From contig JAFBAL010000066.1 in the NCBI GenBank assembly GCA_019247845.1, forward strand, positions 1 to 44,331: a stretch of 44,331 nucleotides of DNA, in the 5' to 3' direction. Both the position numbers and the translations under genes were made by a program. Each line of letters begins with the position of its first letter. Positions within the stretch are counted from its first letter, which is position 1. A model generated the notes under the pieces. That model was not told where the DNA came from and searched no databases. It saw only the letters and a list, made by a program, of their open reading frames with translations. This stretch comes from Alphaproteobacteria bacterium (GTDB lineage Bacteria > Pseudomonadota > Alphaproteobacteria > Micropepsales > Micropepsaceae). Of this stretch, positions 22,829-30,218 are shown in pieces.

Positions 22829-22854
22829 GGAACCGAATTGGCTTTTGCCGCGTT
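22829..22854 (+). promoter_or_regulatory. Orphan EcfG-type promoter reading into a hairpin
   Basis: GGAAC 22829-22833, 17-base spacer, CGTT 22851-22854: exact match. No plus-strand protein gene follows; the next gene on that side (ends 22942) is on the minus strand. Transcription would begin near 22861, at the foot of a long stem-loop. Confidence 0.7.
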
Positions 22855-22860
22855 CATCGA

Positions 22861-22940
22861 AACAGCGAGCGGGAGTTCGAGACGGATCGCGGTCCCCCCC
22901 GATCAAAAAAGCCGTCCGAGTTCCCGCTCGCGCTTTCTCC
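22861..22940 (+). ncRNA. Candidate stress-induced small RNA with a C-rich loop
   Basis: From the predicted start at about 22861 the RNA folds into one long hairpin: ten perfect pairs (22865-22874 with 22922-22931), continuing through two wobble pairs and one bulged A to 22885/22912. An inner five-pair hairpin GATCG/CGATC (22885-22889 with 22900-22904) presents a loop with a run of C residues, followed by six A residues. A short U-containing tail (GCTTTCTCC) follows. The layout, an EcfG promoter directly before a C-loop hairpin, recalls the Caulobacter GSR sRNA GsrN, whose C-rich loop pairs with mRNA leaders. It could instead be a bidirectional terminator for the flanking genes. The 3-prime end is a guess. 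Confidence 0.5.
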
Positions 22941-22941
22941 C

Positions 22942-23997
22942 CTAAGGGACTTCGTACTCGAAGCGACAGCGCAAGCCGTCCGGCAGGTAGTCGATCGCGA
23001 TCCTGGCGCCGCGTTCGCGCGCGATGCTTTGGCGGATCACCATGCCGCCGAAGCCTTCCTGCTGGGGCGGCGCGACCGGCGGACCGCCGCTCTCCTTCCA
23101 TTCCATGATGAAGCGCTTGCCTTCGAGCGTCCAGCGCACCGCGATCGAGCCCGTCTCGACCGACAGCGCGCCGTACTTGATCGCGTTGGTGGCCAGTTCG
23201 TGAAAGGCGAGCGCGAGGCCGCCCGCGGTGTGCTCGCCGAGCATGACCGGCGGGCCCTCGGCGGAAATCCGCGACGTGACGTCGGCGCTGGCGAACGGCT
23301 TCAGCGTCGCCTCGATCACCGCGCCCAGCTCGGCGGTGCGCGCAGTCGAGGACAGCACGATACCGCCGGTGTTGAGGATGGTGAGCAGCCGCCCCATGAA
23401 AATGTCGAGATGCTTGTTCACATCGGGCTGGTCCTTGGGCCGCGACATGCGCCCGATCGCCTGGACCAGCGAGACCAGGTTGCGGGCGCGATGGCGCATC
23501 TCGTCGGCCAGGAGCTCCTTGTGCTGCTCGGCCAGCTTCTGCTCGGTGATCTCGAAGGCGCAGCCGACGATGAGCTGCGGCGCGCCGCGGCCGTCGCTCG
23601 ACAGCAGGGAATCGCGGCTCAGGAACCAGCGCCAGTCGCCGCTCGCGTCGCGCATGCGATATTCCCACAGCAGCGTCTCGCCGGGCTTGATGGCTTTCAG
23701 CCGCTCGCGATGGGCGGGGAAGTCCCTGGCGTCGTCCTCGTGAATATGCGCCGCCCAGTCGCTGCGATGCGCCGGATCGCCGCTCGGCGGGTAGCCCAGA
23801 AGCTCGCCGAAGCGGCGGTTCTGGAAAACGCTCTGCTCGCGCTGCACGTCGTAGACGTACATCACCGTGGGTGCAGCCTCGAGCACCTGTCGGGCGAGCT
23901 GTGCGTCGAGCGGCGGCATCGAGCTTGCCAAGACAGGTTTTCCGATCTCTTCCCGCGGTTCGTGCAACCGCCGGTCTCCGGACGCGGAGCGGTTCAT
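22942..23997 (-). CDS. PAS-HWE sensor histidine kinase
   Basis: A 351-residue soluble kinase. One PAS domain (about 35-155; FGELLGYPPSGDPAHRSDW and a PAC-like WEYRMRDASGDWRWFLSR) precedes an HWE kinase domain: phospho-His H169 in EMRHRARNLVSLVQAIGRM, N-box HELATNAIKYGAL with N271, and W300-K-E302. Soluble PAS-HWE kinases (LovK/PhyK type) are known inputs to PhyR, and this one lies about 400 bases behind phyR on the same strand, with DUF1328 and the RNA candidate between them, so it is the best PhyR-kinase candidate here (inference). ATG 23997 has no strong ribosome site; a later start near residue 27 is possible. No EcfG consensus precedes it. Confidence 0.9.
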   Translation of the reverse strand: MNRSASGDRRLHEPREEIGKPVLASSMPPLDAQLARQVLEAAPTVMYVYDVQREQSVFQNRRFGELLGYPPSGDPAHRSDWAAHIHEDDARDFPAHRERLKAIKPGETLLWEYRMRDASGDWRWFLSRDSLLSSDGRGAPQLIVGCAFEITEQKLAEQHKELLADEMRHRARNLVSLVQAIGRMSRPKDQPDVNKHLDIFMGRLLTILNTGGIVLSSTARTAELGAVIEATLKPFASADVTSRISAEGPPVMLGEHTAGGLALAFHELATNAIKYGALSVETGSIAVRWTLEGKRFIMEWKESGGPPVAPPQQEGFGGMVIRQSIARERGARIAIDYLPDGLRCRFEYEVP

Positions 23998-24169
23998 CGG
24001 CCCGTTTCAACCCTTGCGACGCCCAATTTTCCGATTGTTTACGCCCAGTGTCCAGCACTCTTAACCTGTTCCGTTTCCGGACAAACATTTGTTGCCCGCT
24101 TGCCCACTTGCGATGAAACCATTGACGTGACTGCGCATTTACGGAATTCCAGCGGGGGCGAGGTTTTCC

Positions 24170-25063
24170 ATGCGCGCGCATCCCGTCACTCTCCCGCCCG
24201 ATCCCAAAGCGGCGTTGCGGGAGCGGCCCGATTTCGTCGACCTGCTGCCCGTCGCGGTCTATGCCTGCGACGCGGACGGGTGCCTGCGCTGGTTCAACAA
24301 CCGCGCCGCCGAGCTTTGGGGACGCAGCCCTCGCATCGGCGAGCCGTTGCAGCCCCATGAGGTCGCGACCGAGCACGTCCAGCCCATCGGGGACGCGTCG
24401 GGGCGGCTCCTGGGCACCATCGGCTGCCTCCACAATGCCGGCGCTTTGCATCGCGAGGCCGAGCCCCTGCTCGCCGAGCTCAACCATCGCATCAAGAACA
24501 ACATGCAGATGCTGCACGCGCTGCTGCGCGGTGCACAGCGCGAGACCGCGAGCGTCGAGGCGAAGGCGGTGCTTGCCGATGCCGAACGCCGCGTCGGGGC
24601 GATCGCAGCCGCCCAGCAGGTCCTCTACGACGCCCACGACGCCGAAAGCTTCGGCATCGCCGATTTCATGTCCGTGCTGTGCCGCAACGCGCAGCAGTCC
24701 TTCGGCCGCCGGGTGAACCTGCGTCTCGCCACCGTCGACGGCACCTTGCGCAACGACGCGGCGATGCCGCTGGCGCTGATCCTGAACGAGACGATCGCGC
24801 TGCTGCTCGACCACAGCGAGACGAAGGGCCCGCTCGGCATCGACGTCGCGCTGACCCGCGAGGACGGCAGGCTGCGTCTCACCGTCGCCGGCGGCCAGGC
24901 CGACATCGCATCGCGCGGCGCGCAGCTCGCGGCCTCGGGCCCCGGCCTGGTGAACGGTCTCGCGGCCCAACTCGGCGGCACCTTCCGCGTGGCGCAGGAC
25001 GACCAGGTGCCTTGTCGCACCTGCTGCATCGTCGAAATCCCTGCCAGCCGCGCCGGCCATTAA
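24170..25063 (+). CDS. HisKA_2-type kinase homologue with degraded ATP-binding domain
   Basis: A 297-residue protein. An abbreviated PAS-like segment (about 20-90: LLPVAVYACDADGCLRWFNN then ASGRLLGTIGCLHN) appears to lack the central part seen in related kinases. The dimerisation/phosphotransfer region is good: LAELNHRIKNNMQMLHALL with H106. The C-terminal part aligns only weakly with HATPase_c: where HisKA_2 kinases have NELVTNALKH it reads NETIALLLDH (the second Asn is replaced by Leu) and the usual DNG-G box is replaced by GGQADI. It may be a pseudokinase or a His-phosphotransfer protein. ATG 24170 follows GAGG. It is divergent from the PAS-HWE kinase; the 172 bases between show no clear promoter. 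Confidence 0.82.
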   Translation: MRAHPVTLPPDPKAALRERPDFVDLLPVAVYACDADGCLRWFNNRAAELWGRSPRIGEPLQPHEVATEHVQPIGDASGRLLGTIGCLHNAGALHREAEPLLAELNHRIKNNMQMLHALLRGAQRETASVEAKAVLADAERRVGAIAAAQQVLYDAHDAESFGIADFMSVLCRNAQQSFGRRVNLRLATVDGTLRNDAAMPLALILNETIALLLDHSETKGPLGIDVALTREDGRLRLTVAGGQADIASRGAQLAASGPGLVNGLAAQLGGTFRVAQDDQVPCRTCCIVEIPASRAGH

Positions 25064-25077
25064 ATAATCCCAAGGCA

Positions 25078-25102
25078 GGAACCAATGAGCGGCTGAGGTG
25101 TT
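25078..25102 (+). promoter_or_regulatory. Weak EcfG-like promoter before the TonB receptor operon
   Basis: GGAAC 25078-25082, 16-base spacer, TGTT 25099-25102: one mismatch in the -10. If used, transcription starts near 25109 and favours the GTG at 25148 as receptor start. Confidence 0.35.
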
Positions 25103-25147
25103 TGCCTGACGGTGGACTGCGGCTGCTGGGCCGTTCCGGGGGGTGCT

Positions 25148-27055
25148 GTGCGTCGGGGAGCACATATTTCCATAGCGATCGCCTTTGGGCTTGCCGCTTC
25201 GCAGGCCTGGGCCGACACGCCGTCGCTGGAAGATCTCAGCAGGCTTTCGATCGACGACCTCGCCAATCTTTCGGTGACCTCGGTCTCCAAGCAGGCCCAG
25301 CCGCTCTCGGACGCGCCCGCCGCCATCTTCGTCATCGACCGCGACGACATCCATCGTTCGGGCGCGGTCACGCTGCCCGAGATCCTCAGGCTCGCGCCCA
25401 ACCTGGAGGTCGCGCAGGTCAGCGGCAGCGGCTATGCGATCACCGCGCGCGGCTTCAACGGCACCACCACGACCAACGGCGCCGGCAACAAGCTCCTGGT
25501 GCTGATCGACGGACGCACGGTCTACACGCCGTTGTATGGCGGGGTCTTCTGGGACCTGCAGAACGTGCTGCCCGACGACATCGACAGGATCGAGGTGATC
25601 AGCGGGCCGGGCGCGGCGCTGTGGGGTGCCAATGCGGTGAACGGCGTCATCAATATCATCACCAGGAACGCGGTCGATACCCAGGGCCTCACGGCCGGCG
25701 TCGTGGGCGGCACGCTCGAGAACGGCGCCAGCGTGCAGTACGGCGGCACGCTCGGCCCCGACGCCGCGTTCCGCGTCTATGGCCAGGGTTACCTGCGCGG
25801 CGACGACAGCCTGGCGATGGCGGGGATCAACGCGCACGACGCGTGGAGCAAGCTCCAGGGCGGCTTCCGTCTCGACTGGGCGCCCAGCGACGCGCATCTG
25901 ACCGTCCAGGGCGACGCCTTCACCGGACGCGAGGAAGCGGGCAGCGGCATGCCCAACGCGGTGATCGGCGGTCACAACCTCCTGGCGCGCTGGTCGCAGC
26001 CCTTGGGCGGCGGCGACCTGCAGCTCCAGGCCTATTACGACTACAACACGCTCTACTTGCCCGGAAGCCTGGGCGATGCGATGCACACCTACGACCTCGA
26101 CCTTCAGCACAGCTTCTCGTGGGGCGCGCGCAACGATTTCGTCTGGGGCGGCGGCGTGCGCTGGGTGCACGACAAGTTCACCAATACCGACAGCGTCAAG
26201 TTCCTTCCGCCCGAGACGGATCTGACCGTCGCCAACGCCTTCGTGCAGGACACGATCGCGCTGGCGCCCGATGTGTCGCTGATCGCCGGCATCAAGCTCG
26301 AGGACGATCCGTTCGTGAACGTCGAGGCGCTGCCCAATCTGCGCATCGCCTGGAAGCCCTCGGGCTCGAGCCTGCTCTGGGCCGCGGTGTCGCGCGCCGT
26401 CCGCGCGCCGACGCTGTGGGACCGCGACCTGAACGAGCTGGTGGGCGGCCAGACGATCCTCGGCGGCGGCAATTTCCAGTCCGAGAAGCTGATCGCCTAT
26501 GAGGCCGGCTACCGGGTGCAGCCGTTGCCGAACCTCTCGCTGTCGCTGTCCGGCTATTACAACGTCTATGACGACCTGCGCAGCTTCGAGCCGTCGCCCA
26601 ACCAGAACGCGCTCTTCGTCTACGGCAACAAGATGGAAGGCGAGACCTACGGCGCCGAATTCTGGGGCAGCTGGCAGCCCAGCGCCTCGTGGCGGCTGTC
26701 GGGCGGCTTCAGCCTTTTGCACGAGGACCTGCGCTTCAAGCCAGGCAGCATCGCGCTCGGCGGCTTGAGCACGGCGGGCAACGATCCGTCGGAGCAGGTC
26801 TTCCTGCGCTCGTCCTTCGACCTGCCGCACGATCTGGAGCTCGAGCTCGAGGCGCGCTATGTCGGCGCGCTTCCCGATCCGCACGTGCCCGCTTACGTCG
26901 GGCTGAACGCGCGGCTGGGCTGGCATATGACCGATCACCTCGAGATCGCCCTTTCCGGCGCCAATCTGGCGGGCAGCCATCGCGAGTTCGGGCCGCTGCC
27001 GCAGAGCATCCTGTTCAGTCCCAGCGTCCTGCTTAACCTTCGATGGAATCCGTGA
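25148..27055 (+). CDS. TonB-dependent outer-membrane receptor
   Basis: A 635-residue receptor. The proposed GTG 25148, preceded by a GGGGGG tract, gives a signal peptide (RRGAHISIAIAFGLAASQAWA); the frame also opens at GTG 25112. The mature protein starts with LEDLSRLSIDDLANLSVTSV, a short conserved box common in receptors of this subgroup, followed by the plug (SDAPAAIFVIDRDDI, LLVLIDGRTVYTP, ISGPGAALWGANAVNGVINI) and a beta-barrel ending in a strand with terminal LLNLRWNP. No periplasmic signalling extension is evident. It is followed, nearly gap-free, by a YfiR-like protein, a sensor kinase and a receiver, so it probably acts as uptake or sensing component of that system. The ligand is unknown. 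Confidence 0.92.
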   Translation: MRRGAHISIAIAFGLAASQAWADTPSLEDLSRLSIDDLANLSVTSVSKQAQPLSDAPAAIFVIDRDDIHRSGAVTLPEILRLAPNLEVAQVSGSGYAITARGFNGTTTTNGAGNKLLVLIDGRTVYTPLYGGVFWDLQNVLPDDIDRIEVISGPGAALWGANAVNGVINIITRNAVDTQGLTAGVVGGTLENGASVQYGGTLGPDAAFRVYGQGYLRGDDSLAMAGINAHDAWSKLQGGFRLDWAPSDAHLTVQGDAFTGREEAGSGMPNAVIGGHNLLARWSQPLGGGDLQLQAYYDYNTLYLPGSLGDAMHTYDLDLQHSFSWGARNDFVWGGGVRWVHDKFTNTDSVKFLPPETDLTVANAFVQDTIALAPDVSLIAGIKLEDDPFVNVEALPNLRIAWKPSGSSLLWAAVSRAVRAPTLWDRDLNELVGGQTILGGGNFQSEKLIAYEAGYRVQPLPNLSLSLSGYYNVYDDLRSFEPSPNQNALFVYGNKMEGETYGAEFWGSWQPSASWRLSGGFSLLHEDLRFKPGSIALGGLSTAGNDPSEQVFLRSSFDLPHDLELELEARYVGALPDPHVPAYVGLNARLGWHMTDHLEIALSGANLAGSHREFGPLPQSILFSPSVLLNLRWNP

Positions 27056-27060
27056 GCACG

Positions 27061-27594
27061 ATGCGGCTTCTTCGTCTTGGCATTGCAGCGATGCTGGCTT
27101 GCGGCGCCGCCCGCGCCGGAGAGTCGCTGGAGAGCGGCATCAAGGCGACCTATCTCTACAAGTTCGCGCCGTTCGTGGACTGGCCGGCGGGCGCCTTCGC
27201 CTCGCCCGACGCGCCGGTGACGATCTGCGTCGCGGGCAGCGATCCGTTCGGACCCTCGCTCGACCAGGTGGCCGGGCGGGAGCGCGTCGGCGGCCGCGGC
27301 ATCGCGGTGAAGCATCTCGCCTCGGTCGGGTCCGGCAGCGGCTGCCACATCGCCTATCTCGGCGGCTCGGCCGAGCAGCCGGTGGGCCAAAGTCTCGCCG
27401 CGTTGCGCGGCCAGCCGGTGCTCACCGTCACCGACGGCGCGGAATCCGGCGCTCATGGGATCATAAGTTTCATCGTCGTCGACGGGCGCGTGCGTTTTCA
27501 GATCGACAACGCGATGGCGGAGGAGAATCATATCGTCATCAGTTCCAAGCTGCTCAGCCTCGCGGTGCCGTCGAGGCAGGGAGGAACGCCGTGA
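27061..27594 (+). CDS. YfiR-like (DUF4154) periplasmic protein
   Basis: A 177-residue exported protein: signal peptide MRLLRLGIAAMLACGAARA, then the DUF4154/YfiR core with IKATYLYKFAPFVDWPAGAF, VTICVAGSDPFG, CHIAYLGGS, VLTVTDGAESG, and ISFIVVDGRVRFQIDNAMA, closing with ISSKLLSLA. In Pseudomonas, YfiR is a periplasmic repressor that binds the sensory part of the membrane protein YfiN. Here the next gene encodes a kinase with a YfiN-like periplasmic domain, so an analogous restraint on the kinase is likely (inference). ATG 27061 gives the clean signal peptide; ATG 27043 overlaps the receptor gene end. Its stop overlaps the kinase GTG (GTGA). Confidence 0.9.
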   Translation: MRLLRLGIAAMLACGAARAGESLESGIKATYLYKFAPFVDWPAGAFASPDAPVTICVAGSDPFGPSLDQVAGRERVGGRGIAVKHLASVGSGSGCHIAYLGGSAEQPVGQSLAALRGQPVLTVTDGAESGAHGIISFIVVDGRVRFQIDNAMAEENHIVISSKLLSLAVPSRQGGTP

Positions 27595-28967
27595 CCCGCT
27601 GGTCGGTCCCGGTCGCCCATCGTGCCGTGATCCCGGCCATCGCGCTTGCCGCGGCCGCGCTGGTCAGCGTCGCGGGCGTGTTCGGCTCGCTCTACGAGGA
27701 CCAGCTCTATCGCACCCAGAAGATCGACGAGCTCGGCACCCAGGCGAAGATCCTGGCGGCCAGCGTCACCGCGGCGCTGACCTTCAACGACGGGCGCACG
27801 GCGCAGCAATACACCAACGCCATGGCCGAGAACCCGCAGCTCGACATCGCCGCGATCTATGACGGCCAGGGCCGGGTCGTCGCGCGCTATGCCCGGCCCG
27901 GCACCGACTTCGCGTTTCCGGCCCACCTGCCCGCCGCCGCGGCCACCGAAGGCAACCACGTCTCGGTCACCGTGCCCGTGGTCGAAGGCGGCCAGCGCCT
28001 GGGCAGCGTCTTCCTGGGCGGCGAGATGGATTCGCTGCAGCGGCGCCTCCTCAAATACGGCGTCATCGCGCTGATCGCGGCGATGGCGGCGTTGCTGTTG
28101 ACGGTGCTCGGCGCCTCGCAGCACGCGCTCTCCACCGCCAACCGCGCGCTCGAGGCGCAGGCGCGCGACCTCGCCGACGCCAACCGGACCCTGCAGGAAG
28201 AGATGCGCGTGCGCGCCGCGGCCGAAGAGGCGCTGCGCCAGAGCCAGAAGATGGAAGCCGTCGGCCAGCTTTCGGGCGGCATCGCGCACGACTTCAACAA
28301 CTTCCTGATGATCATCAAGGGCAACCTGCATCTGATGAAGCGGCGCCTGGCGCAGGGCCAGACCGACGTGGCCCGCTATCTCGACAGCGCGGTGGAGGGC
28401 GTCGACCGTGCGGTCAGCGTCACCCAGCGCGTGCTGGCCTTCTCGCGCCGCCAGCCGCTGACGCCCGAGCCCAACAACCTGAGCACCCTGGTGGAAGAGG
28501 CGCTGCCGCTGATCCGCCAGTCGGTCGGCGCCCAGGTCGAGATCGAGACCCATCTGGATTCCGACTGGTGGGTCTATTGCGACACCAACCAGATGGAGAA
28601 CGTTCTGCTCAACCTCTCCATCAATGCGCGCGACGCCATGCCGAACGGCGGCAAGCTGGTCATCTCGACGTCCAACCGCAGCATCGCCGCCGGCGGGCCG
28701 CTCGACGTGCTGCCGGGCGAATACGTCCAGCTCTGCCTCAAGGACACCGGCACCGGCATGTCGGAAGAGGTGCGCGGCAAGGCGCTCGACCCGTTCTTCA
28801 CCACCAAGCCGCACGGCAAGGGCACCGGCCTGGGGCTCAGCACCACCTTCGGCTATATCCGCCAGTCGGGCGGCATCCTCGACATCGAGAGCAGGCTGGG
28901 CGCCGGCACGACGATCCGCATATTGTTGCCGCGCCGCACGGTCGATTCGCTCGCGAGGAGGGCATAG
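27591..28967 (+). CDS. Membrane sensor histidine kinase with CHASE8-like input
   Basis: A 458-residue kinase starting with GTG 27591, which overlaps the yfiR-like stop. A membrane helix (about 12-33), a periplasmic domain of about 120 residues ([52 protein letters not shown]) of CHASE8 type as in YfiN/DgcN, and a second helix (about 155-176) precede a coiled coil and HisKA with GIAHDFNN (H233). The HATPase shows [21 protein letters not shown] and GKGTGLGLS. It has no receiver; the separate receiver gene starts at the next base after its stop. Thus a YfiR-controlled phosphorelay rather than the usual YfiN diguanylate cyclase. Confidence 0.92.
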   Translation: MTRWSVPVAHRAVIPAIALAAAALVSVAGVFGSLYEDQLYRTQKIDELGTQAKILAASVTAALTFNDGRTAQQYTNAMAENPQLDIAAIYDGQGRVVARYARPGTDFAFPAHLPAAAATEGNHVSVTVPVVEGGQRLGSVFLGGEMDSLQRRLLKYGVIALIAAMAALLLTVLGASQHALSTANRALEAQARDLADANRTLQEEMRVRAAAEEALRQSQKMEAVGQLSGGIAHDFNNFLMIIKGNLHLMKRRLAQGQTDVARYLDSAVEGVDRAVSVTQRVLAFSRRQPLTPEPNNLSTLVEEALPLIRQSVGAQVEIETHLDSDWWVYCDTNQMENVLLNLSINARDAMPNGGKLVISTSNRSIAAGGPLDVLPGEYVQLCLKDTGTGMSEEVRGKALDPFFTTKPHGKGTGLGLSTTFGYIRQSGGILDIESRLGAGTTIRILLPRRTVDSLARRA

Positions 28968-29372
28968 GTGCCGACGCTGCCCGCCAAGGTTCTGGTCGCG
29001 GAGGACGAGGCGCTGGTGCGCGTCATCGCCTGCGAGGTGCTGAAGGACGCGGGCTATGAGGTGAGCGAGGCCGGGGACGGGCGCGAGGCGCTCGACGCGC
29101 TGGAAAGCGCGCCGGACGCGGCGGGGCGTGTGCCGGAGCGCGCGCCGTTCGATCTTCTGATCACCGACATCCAGATGCCGCGCATGAACGGCTATCAGCT
29201 CGCGGAAGCCGCGCTGGCGCGCTGGCCGTCGCTCAAGATCCTGCTGGTCACCGGCTATACGCGCGAGAACGAGCCCGAGCTCGTCCGCCGCGCGGGCCTG
29301 CGCACCCTGCAGAAACCGTTCGACGTCGACCGCCTGCCCGTCATCGTGGCGGAGCTTCTGGGCAGGGGCTAA
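28968..29372 (+). CDS. Single-domain response regulator
   Basis: A 134-residue CheY-like receiver with no output domain. VLVAEDEALVR carries the acidic pair, D67 in LLITDIQMPRMNGYQLA is the phospho-acceptor, LLVTGYTREN carries the Thr and K117 in LQKPFD the conserved Lys. A 10- to 12-residue Pro/Glu-rich insertion (about 48-60) precedes the acceptor strand. GTG 28968 directly abuts the kinase stop, so both are translated together and the kinase is the presumed donor. As no DNA-binding domain is present, it must act through another protein or a phosphorelay. Confidence 0.92.
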   Translation: MPTLPAKVLVAEDEALVRVIACEVLKDAGYEVSEAGDGREALDALESAPDAAGRVPERAPFDLLITDIQMPRMNGYQLAEAALARWPSLKILLVTGYTRENEPELVRRAGLRTLQKPFDVDRLPVIVAELLGRG

Positions 29373-29402
29373 GCTTCCTCCAGCCGGCAATGGAGGGACC
29401 AT

Positions 29403-30179
29403 ATGGCGCACGAGCACATTCTCTACGAGGTTGCGGACGGCGTGGCGACGATCACGCTCAACCGCCCGGACCGGCTGAACGCCTGGACCGGCACGATGTA
29501 TCGCGAGGTCCGAAGCGCGATGCGCGCCGCCAGCGACGACGAGGCGGTGCGCGCGATCGTGCTGACCGGCGCGGGCCGCGGCTTCTGCGCCGGCGCCGAC
29601 ATGGAGGCGTTGCAGGGCATCCAGTCCAGCGGCCGCGGCCAGCAGGTCGAGGGCGAGCCCTTCGATCCCAAGGCGCGGTCCGACTTCCACAAGACCTATT
29701 CCTATTTTCCCTCGGTGCCGAAGCCGATCATTGCCGCGATCAACGGCGCCTGCGCGGGGCTGGGGCTGGTGATCGCGCTCTATGCCGACATGCGCTTTGC
29801 CTCCGACGCGGCGGTGTTCACCACCGCCTTCGCGCGGCGCGGGCTGGTGGCCGAGCACGGCGTGTCGTGGCTCCTGCCCAGGCTCGTCGGCGTCGCCAAC
29901 GCGGCGGATCTGTTGTTCTCGGCACGGCGCGTGAGCGCGGCCGAGGCCAAGGAGATGGGCCTCGTCAACCGCGTCTTCCCGCAAGCGGCGTTTGCGGACG
30001 AGGTCGCGGCCTATACGCGCATGCTCGCCAGGGACGTCTCGCCGCGCTCGATGCGCGAGATGAAGCGCGAGCTGTGGAACGCCCAGTTCCAGTCGCTCGG
30101 CGAGGCCATCGAGGCCGCCAATGCCGACATGCCCGCGAGCTTCCTCTCCGAGGACTTCAAGGAGGGCGTCGCGCACTAG
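29403..30179 (+). CDS. Enoyl-CoA hydratase/isomerase, shortened by an amber codon
   Basis: A 258-residue crotonase. The CoA and oxyanion-hole segments are GRGFCAGADM (59-67) and NGACAGLGL (114-122), with a Glu at 151 (LVAEHGVSW) in a catalytic position. The C-terminus is cut: after GVAH a TAG is followed in frame by eleven codons reading VEKRAPAFTGR and TGA. That is the usual crotonase ending, also seen in the next gene as FREKRAPEF. ATG 29403 has GGAGGG upstream. The reaction (hydration or isomerisation of an acyl-CoA) is clear for the fold, the substrate is not. It lies 30 bases after the receiver gene and may be a separate unit. Most activity could survive, since the missing tail is short. 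Confidence 0.88.
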   Translation: MAHEHILYEVADGVATITLNRPDRLNAWTGTMYREVRSAMRAASDDEAVRAIVLTGAGRGFCAGADMEALQGIQSSGRGQQVEGEPFDPKARSDFHKTYSYFPSVPKPIIAAINGACAGLGLVIALYADMRFASDAAVFTTAFARRGLVAEHGVSWLLPRLVGVANAADLLFSARRVSAAEAKEMGLVNRVFPQAAFADEVAAYTRMLARDVSPRSMREMKRELWNAQFQSLGEAIEAANADMPASFLSEDFKEGVAH

Positions 30180-30215
30180 GTCGAGAAGCGCGCCCCCGCC
30201 TTCACCGGGCGCTGA
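30180..30215 (+). other. In-frame remnant of the crotonase C-terminus beyond the amber stop
   Basis: Eleven codons, VEKRAPAFTGR, and a TGA continue the frame of the preceding gene. Their match to the family tail argues for a recent nonsense change, or a sequencing error, at 30177-30179. Confidence 0.75.
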
Positions 30216-30218
30216 GCG

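Noticed and set aside
24118..24170. Promoter for the degenerate HisKA_2 gene (TTGACG near 24123, or GGAAT near 24145)
   Set aside because: No acceptable -10 at 16-18 bases from TTGACG, and GGAAT lacks the final C and a correctly spaced CGTT.
21689..25063. Search for nepR and ecfG next to phyR
   Set aside because: Neither a short NepR-like helical frame nor a sigma-70 region 2/4 protein is visible in the surrounding gaps on either strand.
22781..26980. Long minus-strand frame across two kinases and the TonB receptor
   Set aside because: It is antisense to well-supported genes and its product is repetitive Arg/Ala/Val without motifs.
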